Positions 17,791 through 27,494 of a stretch of DNA of 64,000 nt are shown piece by piece (within the stretch, counting starts at the first letter, position 1; the number at the start of each line of letters is the position of its first letter). Location: assembly GCF_018417535.1 (NCBI RefSeq), contig NZ_CP070978.1:620001-684000 (forward strand), written 5' to 3'. The notes beneath the pieces were generated by a model. That model did not search any database. It saw only the letters and a list, made by a program, of their open reading frames with translations, and was not told the DNA's origin. The position numbers and the translations under genes were made by a program. The stretch is from Burkholderia pyrrocinia. Its GTDB lineage: Bacteria; Pseudomonadota; Gammaproteobacteria; Burkholderiales; Burkholderiaceae.

Positions 17791-18933
17791 ATGAAAAAAA
17801 CCCTCATCGCCGGCGCATGCAGCGCCGCGCTGTTCGCGCCGCTCGCACACGCGCAAAGCTCGGTCACGCTGTACGGCCTGATCGACGCCGGCATCGCGTA
17901 CACCAACAACGTGAATGGCGCGTCACAGTGGCGCATGGCCAGCGGCACGATCAACGGCAGCCGCTTCGGCCTGCGCGGCAGCGAGGATCTCGGCGGCGGC
18001 CTGAAGGCGCTGTTCGTGCTCGAAAACGGCTTCAACGCGAACAACGGCGGGCTCGGCCAGGACGGCAAGCTGTTCGGCCGCCACGCGTATGTCGGCCTGA
18101 GCCAGGCCGGCTACGGTACGCTGACGCTCGGCCGCCAGTACGACACGATGGTCGACTTCGTCGCGCCGCTGTCCGCGACGGCCGGCGACTTCGGCGATGC
18201 GGGCTTCGCGCATCCGTTCGACAACGACAACCTGAACCACTCGCTGCGCATCAACAACGCGGTCAAGTACACGAGCGATACGCTCGCGGGCTTCAAGGTC
18301 GGCGCGATGTACGCGTTCTCCAACTCGACGAACTTCAGCGCCAACCGCGCATACAGCGTCGCGGCGAGCTACACGAACGGCCCGTTGAAGGTGGCCGGCG
18401 CGTACCTGCAGATGAACGGCACGAAGGGCTCGACGAGCGCGAGCCCCGGCGCGACCGATTCCGCCGAAGCAAAGAGCGTGAGCCAGGGCGGCTGGTCGAT
18501 CGGCTCGGATCGCATGCGCACGTACGGCGGCGGCGTGAGCTACGTGTTCGGCCCGGCAACCGTCGGCTTCGTCTATACGCGTTCGCAGTACGACAACACG
18601 GGCTCGTTCGGCTCGACCGGCCAGGTCGCGTTCAACAACTACGACGTGAACGTGCGCTATGCGGTGACGCCGGCCGTCAGCCTCGGCGCCGCGTACGTGT
18701 ACACGGACGCCAGCGTGTCGAACCCCGACAGCAAGCACGGCACCGATCCGAAGTGGCACCAGGTCGACCTGCAGGCCGTGTACAAGCTGTCGCGCCGCAC
18801 CGACCTGTACGCGGAAGCGATGTACCAGCACGCGTCCGGGCGCGGCTACCAGGCGTTCATCAACACGTCGGGCGGCGCATCGAGCACGGCGAACCAGGTC
18901 GTCGGCACGATCGGCATGCGTACGCGCTTCTGA
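17791..18933 (+). CDS. Gram-negative general porin (OmpC-like, Burkholderia type)
   Basis: 380-aa outer-membrane porin. The signal peptide MKKTLIAGACSAALFAPLAH ends at AQ, followed by SSVTLYGLIDAGIAYTNNV, the standard first strand of betaproteobacterial trimeric porins. SRFGLRGSEDLGGGLKALFV, GRHAYVGLSQAGYGTLTLGR and the C-terminal strand ending in VGTIGMRTRF (terminal Phe for BAM recognition) complete the 16-strand barrel pattern. It would let small hydrophilic solutes through the outer membrane. The AGGAG ribosome site is well placed. It is monocistronic, with a perfect hairpin following at 18963. Confidence 0.93.
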   Translation: MKKTLIAGACSAALFAPLAHAQSSVTLYGLIDAGIAYTNNVNGASQWRMASGTINGSRFGLRGSEDLGGGLKALFVLENGFNANNGGLGQDGKLFGRHAYVGLSQAGYGTLTLGRQYDTMVDFVAPLSATAGDFGDAGFAHPFDNDNLNHSLRINNAVKYTSDTLAGFKVGAMYAFSNSTNFSANRAYSVAASYTNGPLKVAGAYLQMNGTKGSTSASPGATDSAEAKSVSQGGWSIGSDRMRTYGGGVSYVFGPATVGFVYTRSQYDNTGSFGSTGQVAFNNYDVNVRYAVTPAVSLGAAYVYTDASVSNPDSKHGTDPKWHQVDLQAVYKLSRRTDLYAEAMYQHASGRGYQAFINTSGGASSTANQVVGTIGMRTRF

Positions 18934-18962
18934 CCGGCGTGACGCAGCGTCGCCCGCCGGCC

Positions 18963-18990
18963 ACGAACCCGTGTTCGCATACGGGTTCGT
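18963..18990 (+). terminator. Inverted repeat after the porin gene
   Basis: Perfect 10-bp stem acgaacccgt / acgggttcgt with an 8-base loop, nested inside a second complementary pair (cgtcgcccg near 18950 and cgggcgacg near 18997). There is no T run, so it may be an RNA-stabilising structure or a Rho-assisted terminator for the porin mRNA. Confidence 0.5.
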
Positions 18991-19148
18991 TCGCCGCGGG
19001 CGACGTGCGCCAATGTTGTTCCATCTGGAAGGCAGCCTGCCTGGAATCGGGGTTTTTGCGCGTGCGGGCGCTGCGTAGACTGGCGTTGAAGGTCAGGGTC
19101 ACGCATCGCGCGTCGAACCGGCCCCTACCCCGTACCCAGGAGAACCTC

Positions 19149-19451
19149 GTGAAATCGCTCGTCGTTACCGCCGCCGCTGCCGTCCTGCTTGCCGCACCGG
19201 TCCTGTCGTTCGCCCAGTCGGCAAAGTCGCCCGTCACGCGCGCGCAGGTGCTGCAGGAACTGTACGACCTCGAATCGGTCGGCTACAACCCGTCGCTCGG
19301 CGACGCCGGCAACTATCCGGACGACATCATGGCCGCGCAGGCGCGTCTTGCAGCGAAGCGTCTCGCCGAGCACAAGGCCGCGCAAGCCGCATACGGCCCG
19401 GCCGGTGCAGCCGCAACCGAATCGGGCGCGGCGGCGAAGCCCGCGCTGTGA
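19149..19451 (+). CDS. DUF4148 domain-containing exported protein
   Basis: 100-aa periplasmic protein starting at GTG (AGGAG eight bases upstream). The signal peptide is VKSLVVTAAAAVLLAAPVLS with cleavage near FAQ. The mature part has the DUF4148 pattern VTRAQVLQELYDLESVGYNP, then YPDDIMAAQARLAAK. The family is abundant in Burkholderia and its function is unknown. It is separated from the porin by about 215 bp and probably has its own promoter. Confidence 0.85.
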   Translation: MKSLVVTAAAAVLLAAPVLSFAQSAKSPVTRAQVLQELYDLESVGYNPSLGDAGNYPDDIMAAQARLAAKRLAEHKAAQAAYGPAGAAATESGAAAKPAL

Positions 19452-19583
19452 CGATGTGACGATGCGCGTCGCCCGCACGAATCGTGTGCCGCGGGCGGCG
19501 CGCATGTCGCGTCTGCATGAAGAAGCCTGTTGCGCGATCACCGGCCAACGTAACGTATCGACGTACCGATGCACGCCCGGCGC

Positions 19584-20531
19584 TCAGGCCGCCTGCGGTT
19601 CGCGGTCGATCGCGTTCAGCATCTCGACGTCGCGCGCAATCATCCCCGGCACCTGTGCGCGCAGCATCTCGACCCAGGTCCGCACCTTCGCGTCGACGAA
19701 GCGGCGCGACGGATACAGCGCGTACACGTTCATCTTCTGCAGGATATGCGCGGGCAGCACGCGCACGAGCGTGCCGTCGCGCAGCGCGTCGATCGCCGAG
19801 TACAGCGGCAGCATGCCGATCCCGATGCCGTCGCGGATCGCGAGTGCGAGCGATTCGGCCGTATTGGTCTGCACCGGCCCGGCAACGTGGATCTGCTCGA
19901 CGCCTTCGGGCCCTTCGAGCACCCATTCGTGTGTCGGGAACGCGGGCGTACACAGCGTCAGGCACGCGTGCGCGGCGAGATCCTGCGGACGGGCCGGCAC
20001 GCCGTGTCGTTTCACATAGTCGGGCGACGCGCACAGGATGCTGAACGTCGAGCCGAGCAGATGCGACACGAGTTCCGAATCGGGCAGCGACGACGCGGTC
20101 ACGACGGCCATGTCGTTCGTGCCGTCGAACAGGTCGGGCATGCGCTGCGACAGCGACAGTTCGATCGACACGTCCGGGAACTGCGCGTGATAGCGCGTCA
20201 GCGCGGGCAATACATAGTGATGACCGACACTCGCGAAGCTGTGCATGCGTAGCACGCCGGCAGGCCGTTCGTGCGCGCAGCTCGCCTCTTCTTCCGCGCG
20301 GTCGACGTCGGCGAGGATCTGGCGGCAACGCCGCAGATAGCTTTCGCCGGCCGACGTCAGCGCGAGGCGGCGCGTCGAGCGATTCATCAGACGGGTGCGC
20401 AGGCGCGCCTCGAGCTCCGACACCGCGCGCGACATCGCGCCCGTCGTCGAATTCAGCGATTGCGCGGCGGCCGTGAAGCTGCCGGTCTCGACGACGCGCG
20501 AAAACACCCGCATGTTTTGTAGGGTATCCAT
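19584..20531 (-). CDS. LysR-family transcriptional regulator
   Basis: 315-aa regulator with an N-terminal winged HTH (MRVFSRVVETGSFTAAAQSL, SRAVSELEARLRTRLMNRST) and a two-lobe effector domain (VSIELSLSQRMPDLFDGTND, AESLALAIRDGIGIGMLPLY). It belongs to the CrgA-like group with the RRLALTSAGESYLRRC linker. ATG at 20531 fits the family start. It is divergent from the FUSC efflux gene, which is the likely target, as AaeR controls AaeB in E. coli. Confidence 0.88.
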   Translation of the reverse strand: MDTLQNMRVFSRVVETGSFTAAAQSLNSTTGAMSRAVSELEARLRTRLMNRSTRRLALTSAGESYLRRCRQILADVDRAEEEASCAHERPAGVLRMHSFASVGHHYVLPALTRYHAQFPDVSIELSLSQRMPDLFDGTNDMAVVTASSLPDSELVSHLLGSTFSILCASPDYVKRHGVPARPQDLAAHACLTLCTPAFPTHEWVLEGPEGVEQIHVAGPVQTNTAESLALAIRDGIGIGMLPLYSAIDALRDGTLVRVLPAHILQKMNVYALYPSRRFVDAKVRTWVEMLRAQVPGMIARDVEMLNAIDREPQAA

Positions 20532-20732
20532 TCCTGTGAGCAACCTGTAGCGGAGCCGCTATTTTCCTCCACCGGATGCGACAGATTGTTACTCCGGCTG
20601 CAACTATCGTTTCCCCGCAACTGCGTTAATGCGCGGGCGCCGCACTCCTACAATCGGCGCCTCACCAGTCGAACGGACCCGTTTCGAAGCGCCGCGGTAC
20701 CTTGCCCGGCACCGCACGGGCCCCCTCTTTTC

Positions 20733-22916
20733 ATGAAGCCACAACCTGCGATCGAGCGACCTTCCATCGAACCGGCACGATGGAGAGCATGGCTCGATCC
20801 GCTCGGCGACGCGGCGCGCGACTGGGCCGCCAACGACGGGCTGATCTGGCTGCACCTCGCGAAAACCGTGTTCGCGGCCCTGCTGGCGATGGGCATCGCG
20901 ATGCGTCTGGAGATGTCGCAGCCGCGCACGGCGATGACGACCGTGTTCGTGCTGATGCAGCCGCTGTCGGGGATGGTGTTCGCGAAGAGTTTCTATCGCG
21001 TGCTCGGCACGGCGGCCGGCCTCGTCGCCGCGCTCGCGCTCGGTGGGCTGTTCGCGCAGCAGCCAGAGCTGTACATGGCCGGCATCACGCTGTGGATCGG
21101 CGGCTGCATCGCGTTGGCGGTGCGCAACCGCCACTTCCGCTGGTACGGCTTCGTGCTCGCCGGCTACACGGCCGCGCTGATCGGCCTGCCGGCCGTGATG
21201 ACGCCGCAGACGCTGTTCCAGTCCGCGCTCACGCGCGCCGCGGAAGTCGCGCTCGGCATCGCGTGTTCGGGCGCGGTCAGCGCGCTGATCCTGCCGCTCA
21301 GCTCGGCGAAGGCGCTGATGCGCTCGCTGAGCACGCGCCACTCGACGTTCGCGGCGTTCACGGCCGGCGCGCTCGCGGGCGACGTCGCCCGCGGCGATTT
21401 CGAGCGGCGCTTCGCCGATTTCGTCGACGACATCGTCGGCTTCGAAGCGAACCGCGCTTTCGCGTCGTTCGAGGATCCGCACATTCGCGCGCGCAGCCGC
21501 CGGCTCGCGCGGCTGAACAGCGAGTTCATGAACGCATGCACGCGGCTGCATGCGCTGCACCAGCTCGTCAAGCGCCTGCGCGTGAACGGCTCGGACGCGG
21601 TGCTCGACGCGCTGGCGCCGCACGTCGACGCGCTCGCGCAGCGGTTCGCCGCATTGCGCGACGAGCGACAGCGCGGCATCGCGCCGGCCACCGGCGCACT
21701 GCTCGAACTTCGCCGCTTCCACAGCGCGTTGCCTAAGGCCGCGCGCGCGTCGCGGCGGAGCATCGAGGAGCATGCGGCCGGCGGCCTGCTCGACTTCGAT
21801 ACCGCGATCGAGCTGCTGTACCGCTTCATCGGCGAATATCTCGGCTACGCCGATACCTACGCGTCGCTCGACCAGGACGATCACGCATTCGAGCGCTCGG
21901 TCACGCATTACGCGGTGAAGACCAATTCGTTCTTCGTCGGCTTCGCGTTCCTGCGCACGATCGTCGCCGTCGGCGCAATGAGCGCGTTCTGGCTCGCGTC
22001 CGAGTGGCCGAGCGGCTCGCTCGCGGTGATCGCCACCGCGATCGCGTGCGCGCTCAGCTCGACGTCGCCGCGCGCGCCGAAGTTCGTCGCGCAGATGGGC
22101 GTCGGCGCCGCATTCGCGACCGCCGTCGGTTACCTGTTCCTGTGCTACGTGTATCCGAACATCGACGGCTTCCCGCTGCTGTGCGCGACGCTCGCGCCGG
22201 TGCTCGGCCTCGGCGCGTTTCTCGCGATGCGGCCGGGGCTGTCCGGCTACGGGATCGGCTTCGCGGTGTTCTTCTGCCTGCTCGCGGGCCCCGACAATGC
22301 GATCGCGTATACGCCCGAGGTGCTGATCAACAACGGGCTGGCCGTCGTCGTCGCGATGCTCGCTTGCTCGATCGTGTTCGCGGTCGTGTTCCCCACCCAC
22401 ATGCCGTGGCTCACGGGCCGCATCGCGCACGACCTGCGGCGCCAGGTCACGCTTGCGTGCGAAGGCGCGCCGGACGGCCTCGCGCAGCGCTTCCAGTCGA
22501 GCACGCACGACCTGATGGCGCAGTTGCGCACGCTGCTCGTGCGACGCACGCGGCAGCACCGCGACGCGCTGCGCTGGATGCTGTCGACGCTCGAGGTCGG
22601 CCATGCGGTGATCGACCTGCGCGACGAACTGCACACGTTCTGCGCATCGAAACCGCCGCAGACGCTGCACTGGACCGGTTCGATCGACGCGGTGCTGCAC
22701 GAGCTGCCGCGCTTCTTCGACGACCCGACACCAGGCCATCACGCGCGCACGCTGAAATCGGTGAACCTTGCGATCCGCGCGGCGCAGCACACGCTGCAGG
22801 CGTGGCATGCGGTGCCCGACGCGCGCCGCAGCATGCAGCGGATCGTCGGCTGCCTGCACTTCATGCGCAGCGCGCTGCTGGACAAGGACGCGCCGTTCAA
22901 CCGGCATCGCCATTGA
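20733..22916 (+). CDS. FUSC-family (fusaric acid/aromatic acid) efflux membrane protein
   Basis: 727-aa protein with two halves, each with about five to six membrane segments followed by a cytosolic helical part, the layout of AaeB/FusC proteins. The first membrane block starts near residue 45 (LAKTVFAALLAMGIAMRLEM), the second near residue 425 (NSFFVGFAFLRTIVAVGAMS). Such proteins usually pump aromatic carboxylic acids with a membrane-fusion partner. No HlyD-like partner gene is adjacent, so it may act alone or with a distant partner. ATG at 20733 is chosen from the fit to the family start. Confidence 0.85.
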   Translation: MKPQPAIERPSIEPARWRAWLDPLGDAARDWAANDGLIWLHLAKTVFAALLAMGIAMRLEMSQPRTAMTTVFVLMQPLSGMVFAKSFYRVLGTAAGLVAALALGGLFAQQPELYMAGITLWIGGCIALAVRNRHFRWYGFVLAGYTAALIGLPAVMTPQTLFQSALTRAAEVALGIACSGAVSALILPLSSAKALMRSLSTRHSTFAAFTAGALAGDVARGDFERRFADFVDDIVGFEANRAFASFEDPHIRARSRRLARLNSEFMNACTRLHALHQLVKRLRVNGSDAVLDALAPHVDALAQRFAALRDERQRGIAPATGALLELRRFHSALPKAARASRRSIEEHAAGGLLDFDTAIELLYRFIGEYLGYADTYASLDQDDHAFERSVTHYAVKTNSFFVGFAFLRTIVAVGAMSAFWLASEWPSGSLAVIATAIACALSSTSPRAPKFVAQMGVGAAFATAVGYLFLCYVYPNIDGFPLLCATLAPVLGLGAFLAMRPGLSGYGIGFAVFFCLLAGPDNAIAYTPEVLINNGLAVVVAMLACSIVFAVVFPTHMPWLTGRIAHDLRRQVTLACEGAPDGLAQRFQSSTHDLMAQLRTLLVRRTRQHRDALRWMLSTLEVGHAVIDLRDELHTFCASKPPQTLHWTGSIDAVLHELPRFFDDPTPGHHARTLKSVNLAIRAAQHTLQAWHAVPDARRSMQRIVGCLHFMRSALLDKDAPFNRHRH

Positions 22917-23052
22917 ACATCGGTGCGCGCGCAACGGGATCCTTGTTCCGAATGGAAATAAGCTCTACAGGCGCGGTGATTAATCTTTAAGCAGTGCGAG
23001 CCTATAGTTTCCTCACTGCCAGCGAGACTGGCACTCACCCAGGAGAAACAAA

Positions 23053-23265
23053 ATGAAGCCGCTGCATCTCGCCCTCGTTGCCCTGTCGCTCACCGCTGCT
23101 GTCGCCCACGCACAGCCCGCGCCGGCCGACGTCGCACGGCAACAGGCGAACCGCGCCGAAGCCGTCAAGGCCGCAGGCCGCGTCGATCGTGCGCAATCGA
23201 AGCAGGAAGACCCGAACGCCTGTGTCGGCCCCGTCAGCTTCTGCAACATCTACTTCGGCAGCTGA
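23053..23265 (+). CDS. Small exported protein, 70 aa
   Basis: Short secreted protein: signal peptide MKPLHLALVALSLTAAVAHA with cleavage before QPAPADV, a helical charged middle (RQQANRAEAVKAAGRVDRAQ) and a distinctive tail DPNACVGPVSFCNIYFGS with two cysteines seven residues apart, probably a disulfide loop. AGGAG is seven bases upstream of the ATG. A possible -10 (tatagt, 23003-23008) and a hairpin tgccag/ctggca at 23017-23033 lie in the leader. No known function. Confidence 0.72.
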   Translation: MKPLHLALVALSLTAAVAHAQPAPADVARQQANRAEAVKAAGRVDRAQSKQEDPNACVGPVSFCNIYFGS

Positions 23266-23394
23266 GCATGACGCCGCGTCGTCACGGCCAGGCCCGCAAC
23301 GCCCGCATCGAATCCGCGGGCGGGCGGCGGACCGGCCGATCGCCGCATCGCCGCCCCGCTCCACGCCGCTTCGATTGAAGCGGCGCATGCCGTT

Positions 23395-24504
23395 TCAGGC
23401 GCCGCGCCCCGGCCGCCACCCCACTTCTCGCAACGCATCCAGCAAGCGCGCCTGCCCGAGCCCTTCGACCCGCGCACCACGCGATTCGACGTCGCCGCCC
23501 GCGACGAGCGCGTTCACGATCGCTTCCTCCACGGCTTCCGCCGCCGCGACGAACAGCGCGGAAATATGGTCGTTGTTGACCATCTTCACGCCGGTGGTCG
23601 GTGCGCCCTTGCTGCCGTAGTTCGCGGCCGGCAGCCCGTCATTGTCGGTTGCGAACGCAAGGAAGATGTCGCCGCTCGAATCCTCGGTGCCGCCGCCGAC
23701 GCGGGCGAGCCCGACGCTCGCGCGCTGCGCGAGGCGCGTGCATTGATGCGGCAGCAGCGGCGCGTCGGTCGCGATCGTGACGACGATCGAACCCATGCCG
23801 GCCTCGCCTGTCGCGTCGGGGGCCCGGAACGGCGAATGCACGTGCCGCAGCACTTCGCCGACCGGATAGCCGGCCACGCGCAGCATCTCGCGCACGCCGT
23901 AGTTCGCCTGCACGAGCGCGCCGACGGTCCAGCCGCCCGCATCGGCCGCGAGCACGCGCGACGCGGTGCCGATGCCGCCCTTGAACTCATGGCAGATCAT
24001 CCCCGTGCCGCCGCCCACGCCGCCTTCGGCGACCGGCCCCGACTGCGCGGCGGTCAGCGCGCGCAGTACGTGCGCGGCGTTGACGTGCTGCCCCCAGATG
24101 TCGTTCAGCAGCCCGTCGTAGGTTTCCATCACGACCGGCATGCACCAGTACACGCGGCCGGCCGCCGCTTCCCGCTCGTTCGCGACGAGCGCGTCGCGCA
24201 CCGCGCCGACGCTGTGCGTGTTCGTATAGGCGATCGGCGTCGTCAGCAGGCCGGCCTCGCGGATCCATTCGAGCCCCGTCGCATCGCCGTTGCCGTTCAG
24301 CACGTGCACGCCGGCGAAACAGGGCGAATCGTGCGCGGCGCCCGCGCGCGGTTCGATGACGGTGACGCCGGTGCGGATCGATGCGTCACCGTTCTCGACG
24401 TTCAGCGTGCAATGTCCGACCCGCACGCCCGGAACGTCCGTGATCGCGTTGAAGCGGCCCGGCGTGCCGAGTCCGATGCGGATGCCGAGATCCCTCGTGC
24501 GCAT
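23395..24504 (-). CDS. P1-family (DmpA-like) aminopeptidase/beta-peptidase
   Basis: 369-aa N-terminal-nucleophile hydrolase. GRFNAITDVPGVRVGHCTLN is the family opening. The C-terminal part contains GGGTEDSSGDIFLAFATDN, where self-cleavage before the nucleophilic Ser/Thr makes the active alpha-beta enzyme, as in DmpA and BapA. It would split N-terminal D- or L-amino acids or beta-amino acids from peptides. GGAGG precedes the ATG at 24504. It follows an APC permease by 64 bp, so the permease probably imports its product or substrate. Confidence 0.85.
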   Translation of the reverse strand: MRTRDLGIRIGLGTPGRFNAITDVPGVRVGHCTLNVENGDASIRTGVTVIEPRAGAAHDSPCFAGVHVLNGNGDATGLEWIREAGLLTTPIAYTNTHSVGAVRDALVANEREAAAGRVYWCMPVVMETYDGLLNDIWGQHVNAAHVLRALTAAQSGPVAEGGVGGGTGMICHEFKGGIGTASRVLAADAGGWTVGALVQANYGVREMLRVAGYPVGEVLRHVHSPFRAPDATGEAGMGSIVVTIATDAPLLPHQCTRLAQRASVGLARVGGGTEDSSGDIFLAFATDNDGLPAANYGSKGAPTTGVKMVNNDHISALFVAAAEAVEEAIVNALVAGGDVESRGARVEGLGQARLLDALREVGWRPGRGA

Positions 24505-24568
24505 GATGCAATTCCTCCAGTCTTTCAATGGTTCGGTGTTTCGGTGTTGCAAGGTGACGATCCGGCGC

Positions 24569-25975
24569 TCAAAGCGCGCGGAATGCTTCGCTGTGGCGCG
24601 CCCAGACGACATACATCACGAGTGCGGCAACCAGCAGCCCCGCGATGATGATCAGGTCGGTCGGCTTCGTTGCCGTCGCCAGCGTCGTGTAGAGCGTATA
24701 CGCGGCGCCCGCCACCGCGACGAGCGGCGTCACGGGCCACAGCGGCATCCGGTAGTGATGTTCGACGTCGCGGCGCACGAACCGGCTCGCGAGCGCGGCC
24801 AGCCCGACGACCAGATAGATCAGCAGCAGCAGGTCGACCGTGAACGCGGTCAGCTCGTCGAGGCTCGACACGAACACGAGCCCCGCCGACGGCACCGCGA
24901 GCGCGATCGTCGCGAGCCACGGCGATTCGAGGCGCGGATGGATCGTCGAGAACGCACGGTTGCAGGTGCGCGACCAGAGCGCATGCCGGCCGCTGCTGTA
25001 CAGCAGGCGGCCCATCGTGATCACGATCGCGATGATCGCATTGAACACCGACAGGAAGATCCCCGCGCTGACCACGCGCGACACGGCCGGGTTGCTCAGC
25101 GAGCGCACGACATAGCCGATCGGGTCGGTACTCTTCGTCAGTTCCGTCAGCGACGGCGCGCCGAGCACGATCGCGGTGAGCGGAACCAGTTCGACGACGA
25201 GGATCACGAGCAGCGAATAGATCACGGCCTTCGCGACGTTGCGGTTGCCGCCGCGCAGGTCTTCGGCGAGATAGGCAGCCGAGCCGAAGCCGTTGTAGCA
25301 GAAGATCGCCGTACCGATCGCGGGCACGATGGCGGCGAGCGTCGCCGGCACGAGCGCGTTGCCGCTCGCGACGACCGGCGCGACCAGCACGTCGGCGCCG
25401 CGATGCAGCGAGCCGAAGCCGAGCCCCGCGATCAGCATCAGCACACCGATCTCGACAACGAGAAACGCACCGGTAATCCACGCATTCGTCTTGATGTTCA
25501 GCATGCCGAGCAGGTAACTGAGCAGCACGATCGTCAGCGCGACCGACTGGTTGCTGAAGTGCGTGCCGAGCGCGTTGTTCAGGTACGGCGCGGCGCCGCT
25601 CGCGAGCACGGCCGGGATGAACACGCTGACGGACAGCACCGTGATGAAGGTCAGGTAACCGGGCAGCGTGCCGAATACGCGCTTGGCCATCACGTATTCG
25701 CCGCCCGCGCTGCGATGCGCGGCGCTGAGCTCCGCATAGCAGAGCGCGAATGCGAGCGCGAGCACGCCGCCGAGCAGGAACGACAGCACGGCGCCGCTGC
25801 CGGCCTGCTGGATCGCGAACGGCGCGATCACGAAGATCGAGCTTGCGGGGGTCACGCCCGACACGGTGATCATCACCGCGTCGCGTACGCTGAGCGTCTG
25901 CGACAGCGCGCGCGGCGCGTCTTCCGTTGCGGGCGCCGCTTGCAGCGTGCCCGTCGATTCCGACATCATCGCCAT
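24569..25975 (-). CDS. APC-superfamily amino acid permease
   Basis: 468-aa inner-membrane transporter with twelve predicted helices. The N-terminal helix region SVRDAVMITVSGVTPASSIF and the break-helix motif after it are typical of APC proteins, as are EYVMAKRVFGTLPGYLTFIT and CYNGFGSAAYLAEDLRGGNR. The start at 25975 has AGGAG six bases upstream; the earlier in-frame ATG lacks one. It is the first gene of the operon with the DmpA-type peptidase and is divergent from a LuxR-type regulator. The substrate is unknown, probably an amino acid or amide. Confidence 0.85.
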   Translation of the reverse strand: MAMMSESTGTLQAAPATEDAPRALSQTLSVRDAVMITVSGVTPASSIFVIAPFAIQQAGSGAVLSFLLGGVLALAFALCYAELSAAHRSAGGEYVMAKRVFGTLPGYLTFITVLSVSVFIPAVLASGAAPYLNNALGTHFSNQSVALTIVLLSYLLGMLNIKTNAWITGAFLVVEIGVLMLIAGLGFGSLHRGADVLVAPVVASGNALVPATLAAIVPAIGTAIFCYNGFGSAAYLAEDLRGGNRNVAKAVIYSLLVILVVELVPLTAIVLGAPSLTELTKSTDPIGYVVRSLSNPAVSRVVSAGIFLSVFNAIIAIVITMGRLLYSSGRHALWSRTCNRAFSTIHPRLESPWLATIALAVPSAGLVFVSSLDELTAFTVDLLLLIYLVVGLAALASRFVRRDVEHHYRMPLWPVTPLVAVAGAAYTLYTTLATATKPTDLIIIAGLLVAALVMYVVWARHSEAFRAL

Positions 25976-26099
25976 TTCGTTCTCCTGTGCTGCACTTTTT
26001 TGAACGCCCATACTCGGGCCCGATTGATTGCGTTGCAGTCTAGGAAGCCAATTTCAGGACCGCTATTCCCCCTTCGTGTTACGCCCTTCCGGTGGTGGT

Positions 26100-26900
26100 A
26101 TGGATCGTCTCTTTTCCGAAATCGCGATGCACCAGGCGCTTGGCCGCGCAATCGATCATCTCGGCCAGCCGCGCTTCTGGCGGTTCCTGGTGCTGCTGCT
26201 CAATGAAATGGCGCCGTTCGACAATGCGCTCGCGACCGCGATCGGCCACGACGGCGTGCCGCTCGTGCTCGACGAATACGACACGGGCGGCACCGACACC
26301 GCGTCGCCGGTGCCGCTTTACCTGAATGGGTTATATCTGCTCGACCCGTTCCTGCAGGCCGCGCACGACGGGCTCGCCGACGGCTGCTACCGGCTCGAGG
26401 AAGTCGCGCCCGACCTGTTCCGGCAGAGCGAGTATTTCCTGAGCTACTTCCGCGATGCGGTCGGCGACGACGAGATCCAGATCCTGGTGCGGCCGAACGC
26501 CGACACGCTGCTGTCGCTGTCGCTCGGCGCGGCCGCGCGCTTCGACGTCGAGCCGCTCGGCAAGCTGACGGCCGCGATGCCGTGGGTGCTGGCGACGATC
26601 CGTCAGCACTGGCGGCTGGTGGGCGACGCCGCGCGCACGACGCCCGACGCCGATCTCGGCGCGCGCGTCGAGCAGGCGCTCGCGCGCTTCGGCGCGGGCG
26701 TACTGACCGATCGCGAGATGTCGATCGCGAGAATGGTGCTGCGCGGCAATTCGTCGAAGGCGATTGCCGAGCGGCTGGCGATTTCGCCGGAAACGGTGAA
26801 GGTGCATCGGCGCCATCTGTACGCGAAACTCGGGATCTCGTCGCAACCCGAACTGTTTTCGCGGTTCATCCAGGCGTTGGGGGAAGACGCGACCGGATGA
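26100..26900 (+). CDS. LuxR-type HTH transcriptional regulator
   Basis: 266-aa regulator. The C-terminal LuxR/GerE HTH lies near residues 202-260 (LTDREMSIARMVLRGNSSKA, then LAISPETVKVHRRHLYAKLG). The N-terminal 190 residues are not an autoinducer domain or a receiver and match no domain I know, so the signal is open. It is divergent from the APC permease/peptidase operon with a 124-bp gap, which makes it the likely local regulator. Confidence 0.82.
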   Translation: MDRLFSEIAMHQALGRAIDHLGQPRFWRFLVLLLNEMAPFDNALATAIGHDGVPLVLDEYDTGGTDTASPVPLYLNGLYLLDPFLQAAHDGLADGCYRLEEVAPDLFRQSEYFLSYFRDAVGDDEIQILVRPNADTLLSLSLGAAARFDVEPLGKLTAAMPWVLATIRQHWRLVGDAARTTPDADLGARVEQALARFGAGVLTDREMSIARMVLRGNSSKAIAERLAISPETVKVHRRHLYAKLGISSQPELFSRFIQALGEDATG

Positions 26901-27038
26901 GCGCACCGAGCAGGACGGATGGCAACGGGCGCGGAATCGTGCAATATCCGTGAATCGCCGCAATCCGTGGTCGTCCGGTGAAGCACACGCGGATGTTCCG
27001 TCGACAACCAGGCTGCCCGGAAACAGGAACCCCGATCC

Positions 27039-27422
27039 ATGTCGCTCATTCCGCTCGTCGGACTTGGCTGGTTGCTTCTGTGCGCCATCAGCGCCGCATC
27101 GATCATGCTCGTGCCGCCGCTGCTGCTGGTCGCCTTCCTGATGGGGAAGGATGTCTGGTCGATCCTGACCCGCGGCCGGCTGCAGTTCGCGTTCCTGGCC
27201 TACCTGGGTTCCGCGCCGGTGCCGGCGGTCTTCACGTTCCTGCTGGAGGCCGGCGCTGCGGCCGGGAGTGCGGGCGGCGTTGTTCCCGACAGCCTGACCG
27301 TGTGGAACGAACGGTGTTTTTTCATGTTCCTGGGCGCGGCTGCGCTGAGCGGCCTGCTGTTGCTGCTGCGGCCGAAAGACAGGCAAGCAGCAAACGTCGA
27401 GCCGTCACAGTCTGCGCAATAG
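27039..27422 (+). CDS. Hypothetical inner-membrane protein, 127 aa
   Basis: Small protein with three hydrophobic segments (LIPLVGLGWLLLCAISAASI, then QFAFLAYLGSAPVPAVFTFL and FFMFLGAAALSGLLLLL) and a short polar tail. No family is recognised. Translation starts at the first ATG, which has only a weak ribosome site. It stands alone between a LuxR-type gene and a minus-strand small gene. Confidence 0.55.
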   Translation: MSLIPLVGLGWLLLCAISAASIMLVPPLLLVAFLMGKDVWSILTRGRLQFAFLAYLGSAPVPAVFTFLLEAGAAAGSAGGVVPDSLTVWNERCFFMFLGAAALSGLLLLLRPKDRQAANVEPSQSAQ

Positions 27423-27494
27423 CCGGCACGCGAACGCCGCGCCATGCCGCCCGCCCGGTTTTCGGGCAGGGGCACGGGCATGCGCAGCGTCCTG

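Noticed and set aside
20604..22934. A 776-codon minus-strand frame opposite the FUSC gene
   Set aside because: Arg/Ala/Glu-rich composition without domains, antisense to a well-supported membrane protein.
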